Shown here piece by piece: positions 1-11,235 of a DNA stretch of 64,000 nucleotides. The translations under genes and the position numbers were made by a program. Position 1 is the stretch's first letter; each line of letters opens with the position of its first letter. The notes under the pieces were generated by a model, which was given only the letters and a program-made list of their open reading frames with translations, made no database searches and was not told the DNA's origin. The stretch is from Zeus faber. Its lineage: Eukaryota; Chordata; Actinopteri; Zeiformes; Zeidae. The stretch covers positions 1,104,399 to 1,168,398 of the forward strand of contig OY482849.1 of assembly GCA_960531495.1 (NCBI GenBank), written 5' to 3'.

Positions 1-499
1 TGTCTGTTTACTTTCATTAGTGGGTCATGAACATGTCATTGGATCTGTTTGATTGCATTAATAATAATTTTAAGTTTACACACTGAAAACTAAATATATG
101 TCTAACTTACGCAGTAGTTACCCATTGGGTGTTTCGAGTGAGTAAACAAGCGAGTGTCACAACCCAGAGTTTTAAAACCACTGAACTGGAAGATGAATTG
201 CACACCATATTCCCCACATGATGTGTTGACCCTAATGGCCCATTTCACTTGTTTTCATGTGTTTATTTGGTGGCAATTTTGTATAATTCTTAATCAATAT
301 ACCTTATTCACAGATGCGTTATAGCATGGCAAAAACAGCTATGCAAATGATCACTGACAATAATCTGTCTAAATTCTTGCTCACGTAATTCAGATGCCTA
401 TTGTTAGGACAGTGTATTTGCTTCAGCTACTCACTTGTAGTGTCCAAGAAGGTTGGCTTTGGGGTGCTGTTGCCTTAATCCATCTATCTATACACACAT
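1..499. other. unannotated non-coding sequence
   Basis: AT-rich sequence before the first mobile element. I see no open frame with recognisable protein similarity, no RNA gene and no repeat I can name. Confidence 0.5.
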
Positions 500-1634
500 C
501 ATAAAACTAGAATATCATGAAAAAGTTCAATATTTTGTCACTCATTTCGGAAAGTGAAACCCATATATTATATAGATTCATTACACAGAGTGACATATTT
601 CAAGCCTTTATTTTTTGAAATTGATGATTGTGGCTATAGATAATGAAAACCCAAAATTCAGTGTCTCGGAATATTACACAAGATCAATAAAAAAAACAGG
701 ATATTTTAAACAGAAATGTCAGGCTTCTGAAAAGTATGTTCATTTCAATGCACTCAATACTTGGTTGGGCCTCCTTTTGCACGAATTACTGCATCAATGC
801 GGCGTGGCATGGAGGCGATCAGCCTGTGACACTGCTCAGGTGTAATGGAAGCCCAGGTTACTTTGATAGCAGCCTTCAGGTCATCTGCATTGTTGGGTCT
901 GGTGTCTCATCTTCCTCTTGACAATACCCCATAGATTCTCTATGGTGTTCAGATCAGGCGAGTTTGCTGGCCAATCAAGCACAGTAACACCATGGTCATT
1001 AAACCAGCTTTTGGTACCTTTGGCAGTGTGGGCAGCTACTACTGGAAAATGAAATCAGCATCTCCATAAAGCTTGTCAGCAAAAGAAAGCATGAAGTGCT
1101 CTAATATTTCCTGGTAGATGGCTGTGTTGACTGTGGACTTCAGAAAACATAGTGGACCAATACCAGCAGATGACATGGCAGCCCAAATCATCACTGACTG
1201 TGGAAACTTCCCACTGGACTTCAAGCAATGTGGATTCTGTGCCTCTCCACTTTCCCTCCAGACTCTGGGATCTTGATTTCCAAATGACATGCAAAATTTA
1301 CTTTCATCTGAAAATAGGGCTTTGGACCACTGAGCAACAGTCCAGTTCTTTTTCTCCACAGCCCAGGTAAGACGCTTCCGACGTTGTCTCTGGTTCAGGA
1401 GTGGCTTGACACGAGGAACGTAACATTTGTAGCCCATGCCTAGGATTCGTCTGTGCGTAGTGGCTCTTGATGCGCTAACTCCAGCCTCAGTCCACTCCTT
1501 GTGAAGCTCCCCCAAATTCTTGAATGGATTTTGCTTGACAATCCTCTCAAGGCTGCGGTTATCCCTTTTGCTGGTGCACCTTTTCCTACCACATTTTTTC
1601 CATCCTCAACTTTCTATGAATATGCTTGGATACA
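500..1634 (-). mobile_element. Tc1/mariner-type transposon relic, main part
   Basis: On the minus strand this reads as a Tc1/mariner family DNA transposon, which moves by cut and paste using a DDE/D transposase. The 158-residue open frame at 1039-1515 contains the first catalytic region (FSDESKF) and the following strand (VMIWAAMSSAG). It ends at two stop codons exactly where the family's second catalytic Asp (FQQD-type motif) is expected. The rest of the catalytic domain continues in other frames at about 740-1030. The left end near 500 has the family's AT-rich terminal sequence. The element is cut at 1634 by an L2-type LINE and resumes at 4929. Stops and frame changes make it non-functional. 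Confidence 0.85.
1039..1515 (-). pseudogene. Tc1/mariner transposase fragment
   Basis: This is the longest surviving open piece of the transposase, 158 residues. It carries the end of the helix-turn-helix DNA-binding part (TTHRRILGMGY), the basic linker (RQRRKRLTWA) and the first catalytic Asp in FSDESKF. The second catalytic Asp and the third catalytic residue are not in this frame because stops follow FIFQ. Intact Tc1-like transposases are about 340 residues, so less than half is preserved here. Family assignment is from motif order; the exact subfamily is not claimed. Confidence 0.8.
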
Positions 1635-2057
1635 CTTCAATTGAAGTGCGCGTGCGCGAAAGCTCCATGCTGCCTGTTACGTTGCTCCTACTTTTGAGTC
1701 TGCTTTTTAACTTTCTTAACTTTTATTCTCTTTTGTTCGTTCTGTTTTTTTTCACTCTAACTCTGTGAAGTCCTGCTCTCTCTAACGAAGTTTTTTTTAG
1801 AGAGTTTTCGTTGTTTTTTTTTTTTCGTGTTGTTTTTATTATGCCGCTTCCACCGGGACACGCTGCCTTTGTTTACTCCGGAGAACAGCTGATCGCGCTA
1901 ATGCCGGCCGGCATACATACTGATATACCATCTGAACTCTGGAAGAAAACACACCGGGGATGCAGAGGAGGGAAGCAACGTCGGGGGAAGAGGGGAGGGT
2001 TGAGACGGGACGGGCTTATGGAGAGGAAGATTTAAGCCGTGTCTCCCCTTCGGTGTT

Positions 2058-2982
2058 ATGGGAAACGTACGGCTTCTCAGCAACAAAATGGACGAGCTAA
2101 CGGCACTAACGCGGAGCCGCGCAGAGTACCGGGAGTGCAGTCTGATGTGTTTCACTGAGACCTGGCTGCACAGGGACATTACGGACCAGAGCGTCTCTGT
2201 CGATGGCTTCCACACTGTCCGGGCGGACCGGGATTGTACCGAGAGCGGTTAGCGGAAAGGCGGGGGTTGCCGTTCTAGTTAACAGCAGATGGTGTAATCC
2301 TGGTCACATCACCATTAAAGAACAGCTCTGTAGCCCGGATGCTGAACTGCTGGCCGTTGGACTCCGTCCATACTATCTGCCTAGAGAGATCTCGCATGTC
2401 ATCATCGTTGTCCTGTACATCCCTCCCTCTGCAAACCCAACATCTGCCTGTAGCATCATACACACCACCATCTCCAAACTTCAAACTCAACACCCCAGTG
2501 CCCTCATCATGTCGGGAGACTTTAACCATGTCACCATGAACAGAGTTCTGCCGACTTTCAAACAGTATGTGAGCTGTCCTACCAGAGAGGAGAGGACCCT
2601 GGACCTGATGTATGCTAACATTAAGGATGCATACATTTCCTCTTCTCTCCCCCCTCTGGGCAGGTCAGATCACAACCTGGTTCACCTCAAACCCTGCTAT
2701 GTGTCTCTGGTGAAGAGGAAGCTTACGACCACAAGGACTGTGAGGAGGTGGTCGGAGGAGGCTTATGAGGCACTGCAGGACTGCTTTGAAGTGACTGACT
2801 GGCCTGCACTCTGTGAGCCCCACGGGGAGGACATTGATGGGCTCACAGAGTGCATCATGGACTATATCAACTTCTGTGTGGACTGCAATGTCCCAGCTCG
2901 GACTGTCCACGGATCACTAAGGACATTAAGGCCATCCACGAAAAGAAGAGGGCGTTCAGAGATGGCAACCGTGATGAGGTGA
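2058..2982 (+). pseudogene. L2-type LINE endonuclease region, frameshifted
   Basis: Two overlapping open frames (2058-2252 and 2203-2982) together cover an apurinic/apyrimidinic-like endonuclease, which in active elements nicks the target DNA to prime reverse transcription. Visible motifs are an early catalytic Glu (CFTETWLH), SGDFNHV around the catalytic Asp and Asn, and GRSDHNLV with the terminal Asp-His pair. The frame change near 2203-2252 breaks the protein. The catalytic residues of the second part are still present. Confidence 0.75.
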
Positions 2983-3051
2983 GGAGAGTGCAGGGGGTAC
3001 TCAAACTTACAATCAAGAAGGAAAAAGAAAAAAAAACTCCAGCAAAACAAC

Positions 3052-4797
3052 ATGAGGGATGTGTGGAGTGGCATGAGAACCATCACTGGGTTCCAGAAGA
3101 CGGGTGGCATGGGGTTGGAGGGCCGTGCGGACCGGGCCAGTGAACTGAACCTATTTTTCAATAGATTTGATACTGCGGCCCGTCCCCCACAAGTCTCTGC
3201 TGCTGGCTGCTCAACAACAACTGCCACTTTATCTCCCCCTACTCCTCCTCCTTACAGACCCCTTGTTTGCTCCTCACCGCCTCAATTCACACCCACCTAC
3301 TCCACCCCTCCCCCCTGCTCTACATCATGTCCTCCACAACCTGAGGACCCCACCCCTCCCCCAACTGTCACCTCTACAGTGTCCTTCACGCCTGACCTGG
3401 TGAGAAGACAGCTGACGAGACTCCACTCTGGCAAAGCTGCAGGCCTCGACGGTGTATTTCCCAGGGTGCTTAAAGCCTGTGCCCCCCAGCTGTGTGGAGT
3501 ACTCAGTCAAGTCTTCAGCCTGAGCCTGCACCTCCAGAGGGTCCCTGTGCTGTGGAAGACATCCTGCCTCGTTCCTGTGCCGAAGACGCTGCATCCCAGT
3601 GGCCCTCAGGATTACAGACCGGTGACTCTGACGTCCCACATCATGAAGACCTTCGAGAGGCTCGTCCTGGAGCAGCTAAGGCCTATGGTCAGGCCTTTCA
3701 CTGATCCACTGCAGTTCGCCTACCAGCCCCGCCTGGGAGTTGAGGACAGCATCATCTACCTGCTGAACAGAGTCTACACTCATCTGGACAAGTCGGCGAG
3801 CACTGTGAGAGTCATGTTCTTTGATTTCTCCAGTGCTTTCAACACCATCCGTCCGGCTCTTCTGGGTGAGAAGATGGCTGCGATGCTGGTGGAGTCCCCC
3901 ATCGTGTCCTGGATTGTTGATTACCTGATGGGCAGACCACAGTATATACGCCTACAGAACTGTGTGTCTGACAGAGTAGTCAGCAACACTGGGGCCCCAC
4001 AGTGGACTGTCCTCTCTCCATTCCTCTTCACCCTCTTCATCTCAGACTTCAACTATTGCACTGAGTCCTGCCACCTTCAGAAGTTTTCTGATGACTCAGC
4101 AATAGTTGGTTGTATTAAAAAGGGTGATGAGAGTGAATACAGGACTGTTGTGGGCAACTTTGTCACTTGGGGTGAGCTGAACCATCTGCAGTTCAATGTG
4201 ACTAAGACCGAGGAGCTCATAGTGGATCTGAGGAGGGCAAAAACACCCCTGACCCCTGTTTCCATCCAGGGGGTCCCTGTGGACACTGTGGAGGGGTACA
4301 AGTACCTGGGGGTGTACTTCAATAACAAGTTGGACTGGACCAGAAACACCGAGGCAGTCTACAAAAAGGGCCAAAGCCGACTCTATTTCCTACGGAGGCT
4401 GAGGTCCTTTAACATCTGCCGGACGATGCTGAGGATGTTCTATGAGTCTGTTGTGGCCAGTACGATCTTCTTCGCTGTCACAAGCTGGGGCAGTGGGCTG
4501 AGGATCGCAGACAACAACAGACTAAACAAACTAATCAGGAGGGCCGGTGATGTTGTAGGAGAGGAGCTGGACACCCTGACGACAGTGGCAGAGAGGAGGA
4601 TGCTGTCCAGGCTTCAGTCCATCTTGGACAATGTCTTACACCCTCTCTACGACACACTGGCCCAACAGAGGAGCACCTTCAGCAGAAGACTACTCTTACC
4701 CAGATGCACCACAGAGCGCCACAGGAAATCATTCCTGCCTGAGGGTATCAATCTCTATAACGCCTCCCTCAGAGAGTCAGACACCCCCTCTCTGTAA
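3052..4797 (+). pseudogene. L2-type LINE reverse transcriptase open frame
   Basis: A 581-residue open frame holds the RT domain of the LINE. Motif A reads FFDFSSAFNTI with its catalytic Asp. Motif B reads GAPQWTVLSP, where the usual PQG has become PQW. Motif C reads FSDDSAIVG, keeping the two catalytic Asp residues. The C-terminal part (KYLGVYFNNKLDW, SWGSGL) also fits the family. The start at 3052 is simply the first Met; in an intact element the frame would be continuous with the endonuclease upstream. The PQW change and the broken upstream domain argue against activity. Confidence 0.85.
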
Positions 4798-4928
4798 CCT
4801 GACCTCTGTAACCTGATAAATATGTTTCTGAATAATTATTATATGTTGTATGTGAATATGTTGTATGTAGATTTGGAGCTGTATCAAAAGTAATTTCCCC
4901 CTTGGATTATTAAAGTATTTCTGATACA

Positions 4929-4985
4929 GCACTCTGTGAAAAACCAGCTTCTTTAGCGATGACCTTTGTGGCAAACAACCATTGA
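4929..4985 (-). mobile_element. Tc1/mariner-type transposon relic, part displaced by the LINE
   Basis: Immediately after the L2 LINE the mariner sequence resumes (GCACTCTGTGAA, then CCAGCTTCTTTAGC), matching the 5' coding end of the transposase. It loses similarity after about 55 bases, so the terminal repeat on this side is missing or unrecognisable. Confidence 0.7.
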
Positions 4986-5049
4986 ATGCAAAATAATTTT
5001 TGCAACTCATTTGCCTTTCCTAAATAATACCGATAAATTAAACTGAAAT

Positions 5050-5258
5050 CATTTACATTTAGTCATTTAGCAGACGCTTTTATCCAAAGCGACTTACAAT
5101 TGTTCAAACACCGACGGACGCAGCCATCAGGAGCAATTAGGGGTTAAGTGTCTTGCTCAAGGACACTACAGCATGCTAGCAGGAGGAGCCTGGGATCGAA
5201 CCAGCAACCTTTGGATTACTAGACGACCAGCTCTACCTCCTGAGCTACCATCCCTATA
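5050..5258 (-). repeat. tRNA-derived SINE
   Basis: On the minus strand the sequence begins with a tRNA-like head. It contains an A-box-like stretch (TAGCTCAGGAGG) and an exact B box (GGTTCGATCC), the internal RNA polymerase III promoter. A tail containing AAGCGTCTGCTAAATG follows, which is widespread in fish genomes. The head has diverged too far from cloverleaf pairing to be called a tRNA gene. A truncated second copy lies at 17648-17797. Confidence 0.75.
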
Positions 5259-5445
5259 AATATAAATAATACATGCCTATGGAGTTCATGAGTCCTGCAA
5301 TCCCTTTAAGCAGCACTCTATTTCTCTACTCAGATTTTCATGACTGTGTGCCCAAAGGCAGGGCAAACAAGCGCTGCTTCATGAATTTCAGATCCAACAG
5401 GAAAGCAAAAAGGAAAAGGACTGCCCAGTAAAAGCAAAGAAAAAA

Positions 5446-5523
<78 letters not shown>
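5446..5523. repeat. (TCTA)n microsatellite
   Basis: About 19 uninterrupted tetranucleotide units. Confidence 0.97.
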
Positions 5524-5884
5524 GTGTAGGCATACAGCTGTTTTACATTATATTGATGAAAAAATTGTTCATTAATTGAAAACAATATACAGAAATGTTA
5601 TTTAATAAAAGACTAAAAAAGTGGACTATTATTTTAGTAATGTTGGCAGCCTCACTGCCTGCATGCGCACATCTTAAACCGGTGGTGTGTAAATGGTGAG
5701 GCATTTTACAGGAAACGATACTAGATCGAGGGTGGGGAAATTAATGGAATGACTTTTACATTACACTGAGACCGGCTCCTTTTCGAACATGACGCCAATA
5801 CGAAATTGCCAGTGGATGTACGGCTTTCAGTACAAGTGGGAAAGGGGCTATAAAATCACAATAAATATATAGTAGTAAATATCC
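5524..5884. other. unannotated spacer
   Basis: No feature recognised. Sequence is AT-rich with no convincing open frame. Confidence 0.4.
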
Positions 5885-6075
5885 AATATTGCTGAGGATG
5901 GAGCTGCCAGGCAAGAGGAAAAGAGGAAGGCCAAAGAGAAGGTTCATGGATGTGGTGAGGTAGGACATGCAGGCGGTTGGTGTAATGGAGGAAGATGCGC
6001 AGAACAGAAGGTATTGGAGACAGATGATCCGCTGTGGCGACCCTTAACAGAAGCAGCCGAAAGAAGATTCAATAT
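5885..6075 (+). mobile_element. LINE C-terminal/3' end fragment (RTE-like)
   Basis: This short fragment encodes the C-terminal end of a LINE polyprotein: a basic GKRKRGRPKRRFMD stretch followed by a region ending in IRCGDP. It finishes in the 3' signature GTGGCGACCC.TAACAG.AGCAGCCGAAAGAAG. The same end recurs at 10340-10650 and 12905-13020. Clade placement (RTE-like) is from memory of the C-terminal motif and is uncertain. Confidence 0.65.
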
Positions 6076-6199
6076 TATACAGTGTTATACGATATCAAAT
6101 GAAAGAAAAAGACTTACTACTAATAACAATCCATCATCTATTATTTTTCTTCTCTGTGTATCTTGTTTATTTTGTGTGTTGTGTGTTTGTGTGTGACCT

Positions 6200-6900
6200 T
6201 TCTTCTGGATGTCAAGCAGGCCGAGGTGAGTAGGTGGGGCACTCATTCAGCTCAGTGAAGCATATTCCATGACACTACGACCTGTGTTATGAGTTTGCTG
6301 GCCACTCTTCTCAGTGCACGTTGATCAGATGTTTATACCATGACATTTTACTGTCAATTGTGACTCCCAAGATGTCAAACTCTTTAGTAGTGGCTAGCTG
6401 TTGACCATCAAAGTGTAGGTCCAGCTATGTTGGGATGCCCTTCCTTGAGAGTGTCATGAATTAGGACTTTGATGGTTTGAAGGTGGTCTTCCATCTGTCT
6501 CCCCAGTTGTTCATTTGGTGGAGATCCCTCTTAGGGTTAGCCTTCACTTCAGCCCTCTCTGCTGGAGATCTTAAAGGGGCGTACAGGGTTGAGTCATCGG
6601 CATACATCTTGTTCCCATAGACATCAACCACGTTGTCAATGAAGATGGAGAATAAGAGGGGACCAAAGATTGAGCCTTGTGGTACTGAAGCATTGATGGA
6701 GCAGGGTTCTTAGGTTTGGCCTCTGACAGGATAACTCTGATGGATCTGTTGGAAAGGTAGCTTTCGATCCATGCAAGTAGCTTCTCAGACACCCCATTGG
6801 AGTGAATTTTGGCTATCAGCCCATGATGGACACTTCATCAAATGCCCTCTGGATAACCAGGGCTATGATGCACAGTACGACGAACACTAGTGGACCATGC
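6200..6900 (-). pseudogene. degenerate non-LTR reverse transcriptase
   Basis: Read on the minus strand, fragments in shifting frames match a LINE RT. These are an AWIESYLSNRS block upstream of motif B, a PQGS..GPLLFSIF motif B, a YADDSTLYA motif C, and downstream W...FKPSKSK and LGVTIDSKMSW blocks. Frames change several times, so it is a decayed copy. Both ends are truncated and I cannot name the clade with confidence. Confidence 0.75.
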
Positions 6901-7089
6901 ATTTCAGAACGATGCCTTCAGTGGGTGTCTCCCGTAAAACAATCTAAAAATGAACCAACCATATAATGCCTATAGACATGCACAACTACTTGACGTCGTC
7001 AAGCCACAGATGGAATAGCAGAGGCAAAACCAAACTAAAGCAAAACTTATGATTTTATAATATGTTGACATGCATTATATATGTTAATA
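6901..7089. other. unannotated spacer
   Basis: Nothing recognised between the RT relic and the possible LINE tail. Confidence 0.4.
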
Positions 7090-7155
7090 TTGTTATTTTA
7101 AAGTACTTTGAAAAATTAAAAGTGCTATACAGATTCAGGTTATTATTATACCGTC
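7090..7155 (+). repeat. possible LINE 3'-tail fragment
   Basis: A stretch of the form TTTAAAGTACTTTGAAAA...AAAAGTGCTATA, followed by TTATTATTA, resembles a degenerate copy of a widespread fish LINE 3' end. It is too short to classify. Confidence 0.35.
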
Positions 7156-7899
7156 CTAGCTGGGCCAAACGTCCTTGAAAAGCATTAAGCCACGCTTGAT
7201 AAAAATGTAAATCAAATGGGCATGTTATAAAAAAAATATATATTTTATTTAGTAGGAGCGCACATGTTTTTTTCATCATTAGAGAGCACGGCTCAGGGTT
7301 TCTATGACCAGGACATGGGCTGGGGATTTCTCAGATTCATAAACCATATTCTATTAATACACCAGACAATCATAATCACTGTATATGCATGTGTAATGGT
7401 CTTTCTATTTACAGAAAGCTGAAAATAATTTCAGCTCACACATTTGTCTTGCAGATGATTGCTGCCTTCCAGATAATTAAAAAAAAAGTGCTTCCCAGTA
7501 ATAACAGAGCAGACAAAAAGTCAGAACTCTTGAAATTTCATTGTATACAGTTTAAATATGTTTTATTCAGATGCTTAAAGTTCCTTGCCATACATGTCTG
7601 TATTGAACAAGCTCCAACTGAAGTTAACCAGAAGTCCATCTTTCTCATTGCGCAACCCCCCAAACAACATGCAGGCAAGAAAAGCTGTGGACCTGGCAAC
7701 TTTGCTGGCAGCAGTGAAGGCCTTTGTGGCAGTTTCTTGCCTCTGACAGAGACACAGGCAGAGACACACACCAGTTGTAGAGAGTGGCAAGGTCTGTGTG
7801 TGTTTGTGGGGATGGGCGATTTACCTGTTGCTCATTGATTTCTCTAACGAGCAACAGGCGTACAGCCACCTCTGATCCCGTGCCCAATTACCATACCTG
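7156..7899. other. unannotated spacer
   Basis: A 149-codon open frame occurs at 7389-7838 (+) but shows no recognisable domain, no splice context and no codon periodicity that I can see. I treat it as chance. Confidence 0.4.
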
Positions 7900-8990
7900 C
7901 CAATAATAGCCAATAATTCATCCATCAATCCTATCTGATCCGTGCCGTCTGCCGCCCTCTGCCGCCCTCTGTTCTGTGGTCCGCATGCTCGGCGGCTGGG
8001 GGCTGACCAGGGCCTGATTGGGGCCCGGCATAGTGAAGGCACATAGCAGACCGATCTACGCCCGTGGCTGATCGCTGTAGGCTGGCTGGGTCTGCAAGAC
8101 AGGAGGGGTGTGAGTGATTCGGGTTCGACTTGCCTGAAGGACTCGCACCCCCAACCTCGCAATTTTAACTGCAATTGCCAACAGCACACATTGAGCACTG
8201 GGGTTTTCCGGGGTGGCCGGTCAATGGAGGGTTGGTGTGGGGGCGTGGTTGGCGGGAGGCTGGTCTGTTGGCACCCCCTGCCTGCTGCGCTGGAATCCTG
8301 ACGGCTTGCGCCTGGTGGCTTATGATGTGCTGCGACCTGGCAGGGCTGCGCAGAGCGCCGCTGGGTTCCATCCGGGGCCCCTGGGGGGACTGCTTGGGTG
8401 TGGGTCGGGGTGTGGAGGGCGGCTGTTGGCCTTTTGCTTCTGCTGCACGGCTTCTCTGCGGCGGGCACCCCAGGTGCTGGGGGTGGTGGAGGGCCTGTGT
8501 ATCTGGTGGCCTGCTGGCATCGGTGGGGGAGGGGGGTGGGTAACATCGAGGTGGGGTGTCTGGTCGACTGCGGTGGGGTGGGCCTCCCCCTTGCGCGGGG
8601 CGTGGGTGGGCATGGGAGTCCTGCCGGTTCGCCTGTTGGTCTGTCACTGTGGGGCCGGGATCCAGGCCCACGGTCCATGTCTTGCACCCGCGGCCTAGGT
8701 TCTGTGGCTGCGGCTGCGTCTTGTGCCTGCACCTGGGGGTAGGTTGTATGTGTGCACCTCTGGGGTGCGGGGTCTTCTAGTGCTCCCTGGGACTGGGTAA
8801 TGCTCCTCGAGGCTGGGCGTGGGGATTGCTCCATGGCCCTCGGGCTTTTCTGGGGGCCCGGAGGTCTTCCGTGGCCACAGGGCAGGGTACTCAGGGCTCT
8901 CCTGCAGCCAGAGGCTGTCTACAGGGCTGCGGAGTTCGGGGGGCTTCGGGGCCCTTTCCGCTGCTTGAAGGCGCCACAACATAATACCGA
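7900..8990. other. GC-rich block of unknown nature
   Basis: Base composition changes abruptly to G-rich on the plus strand and C-rich on the minus strand. The low density of stop codons produces long overlapping open frames on both strands, the longest being 337 codons at 7821-8834 (-). The minus frame reads as Pro/Arg/Thr-rich low-complexity sequence and the plus frames as Gly/Trp-rich, with no domain I recognise. It is followed by a CA tract. It may be a GC-rich non-coding part of a dispersed repeat; I cannot support calling it a gene. Confidence 0.5.
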
Positions 8991-9040
8991 CATTCTACAC
9001 CAGTACCTATGGGGATAAGTCATGTACACTCACCGGTGGA

Positions 9041-9094
9041 CATACACACACACACACACATACACACAAACACACACACACACAAACACATACA
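9041..9094. repeat. (CA)n microsatellite, imperfect
   Basis: CA repeat interrupted by TACA and AAA units. Confidence 0.95.
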
Positions 9095-9585
9095 TGGCGG
9101 TCCCATCACACACGCACACCACTACACTTGCTTCGAGTGCATTACTCTCCTCTCCTCCTTCATTTACTGCCATAACTATGACAGGAAGAGGCCACGTGAC
9201 CAGTTGTAGTTCCAGTTTTCCTGGACCTAATTAACAGTTTTTCATTACATGTTGTCGTCCAATGTTTATGTTTTTGTGTAAATGTTGTTTGGTTATATGC
9301 TTATTTGTCTCACCCGTGGTGATTCTCCCACTCTTGGAGTAGTGATCAGTTGTTTTTAGACCCAAACACGATAGTAGTTCTCCAAAGAGGGGGGTTGGTG
9401 GTGGTTCTCTATAACCAAAAACTGTGCTCTTGTCATTCTACAGGTCATCCACAGGACAGAGTTATTGCAGAAGCTATTGATGATTTAAGAATTAATAAAG
9501 AGTTGCATTGCAGCTTGAGAACTTGAACTCCACTTGCAGACTAACTCTGTCCTAGATGCAATGGCATACAAATCCTCTAATTAAA

Positions 9586-9586
<1 letters not shown>
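9095..9586. other. unannotated spacer
   Basis: No gene or classifiable repeat seen. The stretch looks continuous with the GC-rich block and may belong to the same dispersed element. Confidence 0.35.

Positions 9587-9649
<63 letters not shown>
9587..9649. repeat. (TA)n microsatellite
   Basis: About 31 TA units followed directly by a T-rich tract to about 9693. Confidence 0.97.
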
Positions 9650-9652
<3 letters not shown>

Positions 9653-9778
9653 ATTTTTTTTATTTTTTATTTTTTATTATTATTATTTTTTCCGTTTTTT
9701 TTCAAAAAGAATTCCACTTTTATAAAACATGTATGTAATTACTGTAAAATAAAAACTTTTTTAAAAACAAAATTAGTT

Positions 9779-10198
9779 GTGTGATGTTGAGCTGTTCAAA
9801 GCTGTTCGTGATTGACCCATTCAGCAGTACGTTAAGTAGCCATGAGGCTTTGTTTGTCTGCCGACCCCATTTGCATTCTGGGAGCTAAATGAGCCTGGTG
9901 TGAGTAAAACTTTGGAGGTGATTATCTCAGAAACACGGTTTGCCACACCCTTGTCATTAACAAGTCATAGCTTTAAAAATATTTCCTTGATTTGCACAAG
10001 TGACACCTTGTTTGGAAGCTCTGATTTTCCACGTTCAAATGATGCGGAAAACTTCACCACACTTTTGGGTGAGGGAACTTCCTGAAACTATCCGTTCATC
10101 AGTCAGTTCAGTTGATTCGTTTGCAGTGATACACTCACAAGTGAGTGAATCCCCATTTTCACCCTAAAGATTCAAATCGTTCGCGAACTTCATCACAC
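9779..10198. mobile_element. possible 420-bp non-autonomous element
   Basis: The segment begins GTGTGATG and ends CATCACAC, an 8-bp exact inverted terminal match. Further subterminal sequences (GCTGTTCGTGA and GTTCGCGAAC) are similar but not identical. It encodes nothing. The shape would fit a MITE, but no target duplication could be confirmed. Confidence 0.3.
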
Positions 10199-10339
10199 TA
10201 TTACGGGGCCAGTAGAAGTATTTATTACTTTCATGGAGGAAGCATATGGAGGAGTTAGACATGGTGGTCTTGCGTGACATGATTGGTCTGTAAGAGTAGG
10301 TTGTTACCTGTATAAATTCTTATATAAAATTACAGAAAC

Positions 10340-10650
10340 AAAATTATTTAGTTTAAGAATGAGTACATTAGAGGGACAGCTCAGGTTGGACAATTTGTGG
10401 AAAAGTGAGAGAGTCCAGATTGAGATGTGTGTAGGAGAGATGAGTATTACATTGGGAGAAGGATGGTATGGATGGAGCTGCCAGGCAAGAGGAAAAGAGG
10501 AAGGCCAAAGAGAAGGTTTATGGATGTGGTGAGGGAGGACATGCAGGCGGTTGGTATAAGGGAGGAAGATGCGCAGAACAGAAGTTATTGGAGATGATCC
10601 GCTGTGGCGACCCCTAACGGGAGCAGCCGAAACAAAAAGAAGATATTTTA
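10340..10650 (+). mobile_element. LINE C-terminal/3' end fragment (RTE-like), second copy
   Basis: This is a longer copy of the 5885-6075 family. It adds upstream sequence corresponding to the segment before the basic GRPKRR region, then ends in the same GGCGACCCCTAACGGGAGCA signature. Frame is not maintained throughout. Confidence 0.65.
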
Positions 10651-10861
10651 TTGCCGATAAATCAGTGCATCCGGTGTGGCTCACTTCCGTAATTTGGTTT
10701 TGCGGTTGTGTTTTCTGTTGTGTTTTTCGTAATTTCCTTGTGTTTTGTCTATTTGCATCTGTTTTCTTAAGTTGCAGTCCGTTGAGCTCTCAGGGCCACC
10801 GTAAATAGCAACGTGGTTACTGTAATTCCCCAGTGTCTTAGCTCCTTTATCAAAAAACCAT

Positions 10862-11235
10862 TGAGGTGTCTGGGAATGAGTAGCGTCCCAAGACAGTGCC
10901 CATTGTATAAAATAATAATTATCAACAGACTATGCCAGGGGTCTCAAGAGAGAGACAGAGCCCATTGTCAGGGGTCCCGGTGATAAGGGAGTCGAAAACG
11001 TGAACGGTGACCTATGTAGGGGAATCAGATGGTCAACATTGTATCTGGCTTAGCATAAAAGCACCTGCCTGAGTGTCATTCGACAGAGAATCCATCCAGC
11101 TGGGTTCTCTCCTGGACTTCCTAGGTAAAGTCAGGTCTGATGCTGTTCTTTTGTAATAAATCTATTATTTTACTCAAGTCAGCGTCAGCGGTCTCTCCTT
11201 CTTCATCAACACATCAAATTCATCAGGAATCTACA
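10862..11235 (+). repeat. 5' LTR of endogenous retrovirus 1
   Basis: The 374-bp segment starts TGAGGTGTCTGGG and ends CTACA. It has a TATA-like CATAAAAGC near 11054, a polyadenylation signal AATAAA at 11155-11160, and a likely primer-binding site starting TGGCGTCACGAA at 11239. Its first 70 bases recur at 14824-14895, which identifies the other end of the provirus. I did not match the primer-binding site to a specific tRNA. Confidence 0.75.

Larger units (their letters stand above)
1635..4922 (+). mobile_element. L2-type non-LTR retrotransposon (LINE) inserted in the Tc1/mariner relic
   Basis: This is a nearly full-length LINE of the L2/CR1 group. It has a 5' region with a proline- and arginine-rich open frame, an apurinic-type endonuclease region (about 2058-2982), a reverse transcriptase region (3052-4797) and a 3' end of the form TTATTAAAGTATTTCTGAT. 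It sits inside the mariner relic. The host sequence reads GGATACA before it and GATACAGCACTC after it, so GATACA (1629-1634 and 4923-4928) is a candidate 6-bp target duplication. The endonuclease region is frameshifted between overlapping open frames, so the copy is probably dead, although the RT frame is long. Confidence 0.85.

Noticed and set aside
5050-5258. tRNA gene on the minus strand
   Set aside because: A and B box motifs are present, but the cloverleaf arms do not pair and a long non-tRNA tail follows. It is a tRNA-derived SINE.
7389-7838. 149-codon plus-strand gene
   Set aside because: No recognisable domain or codon bias, and overlapping open frames on the other strand.
7821-8834. 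337-codon protein-coding gene on the minus strand
   Set aside because: Open frames occur on both strands because of high GC. The translation is low-complexity Pro/Arg/Thr with no domain, and there are no supporting splice or promoter signals.
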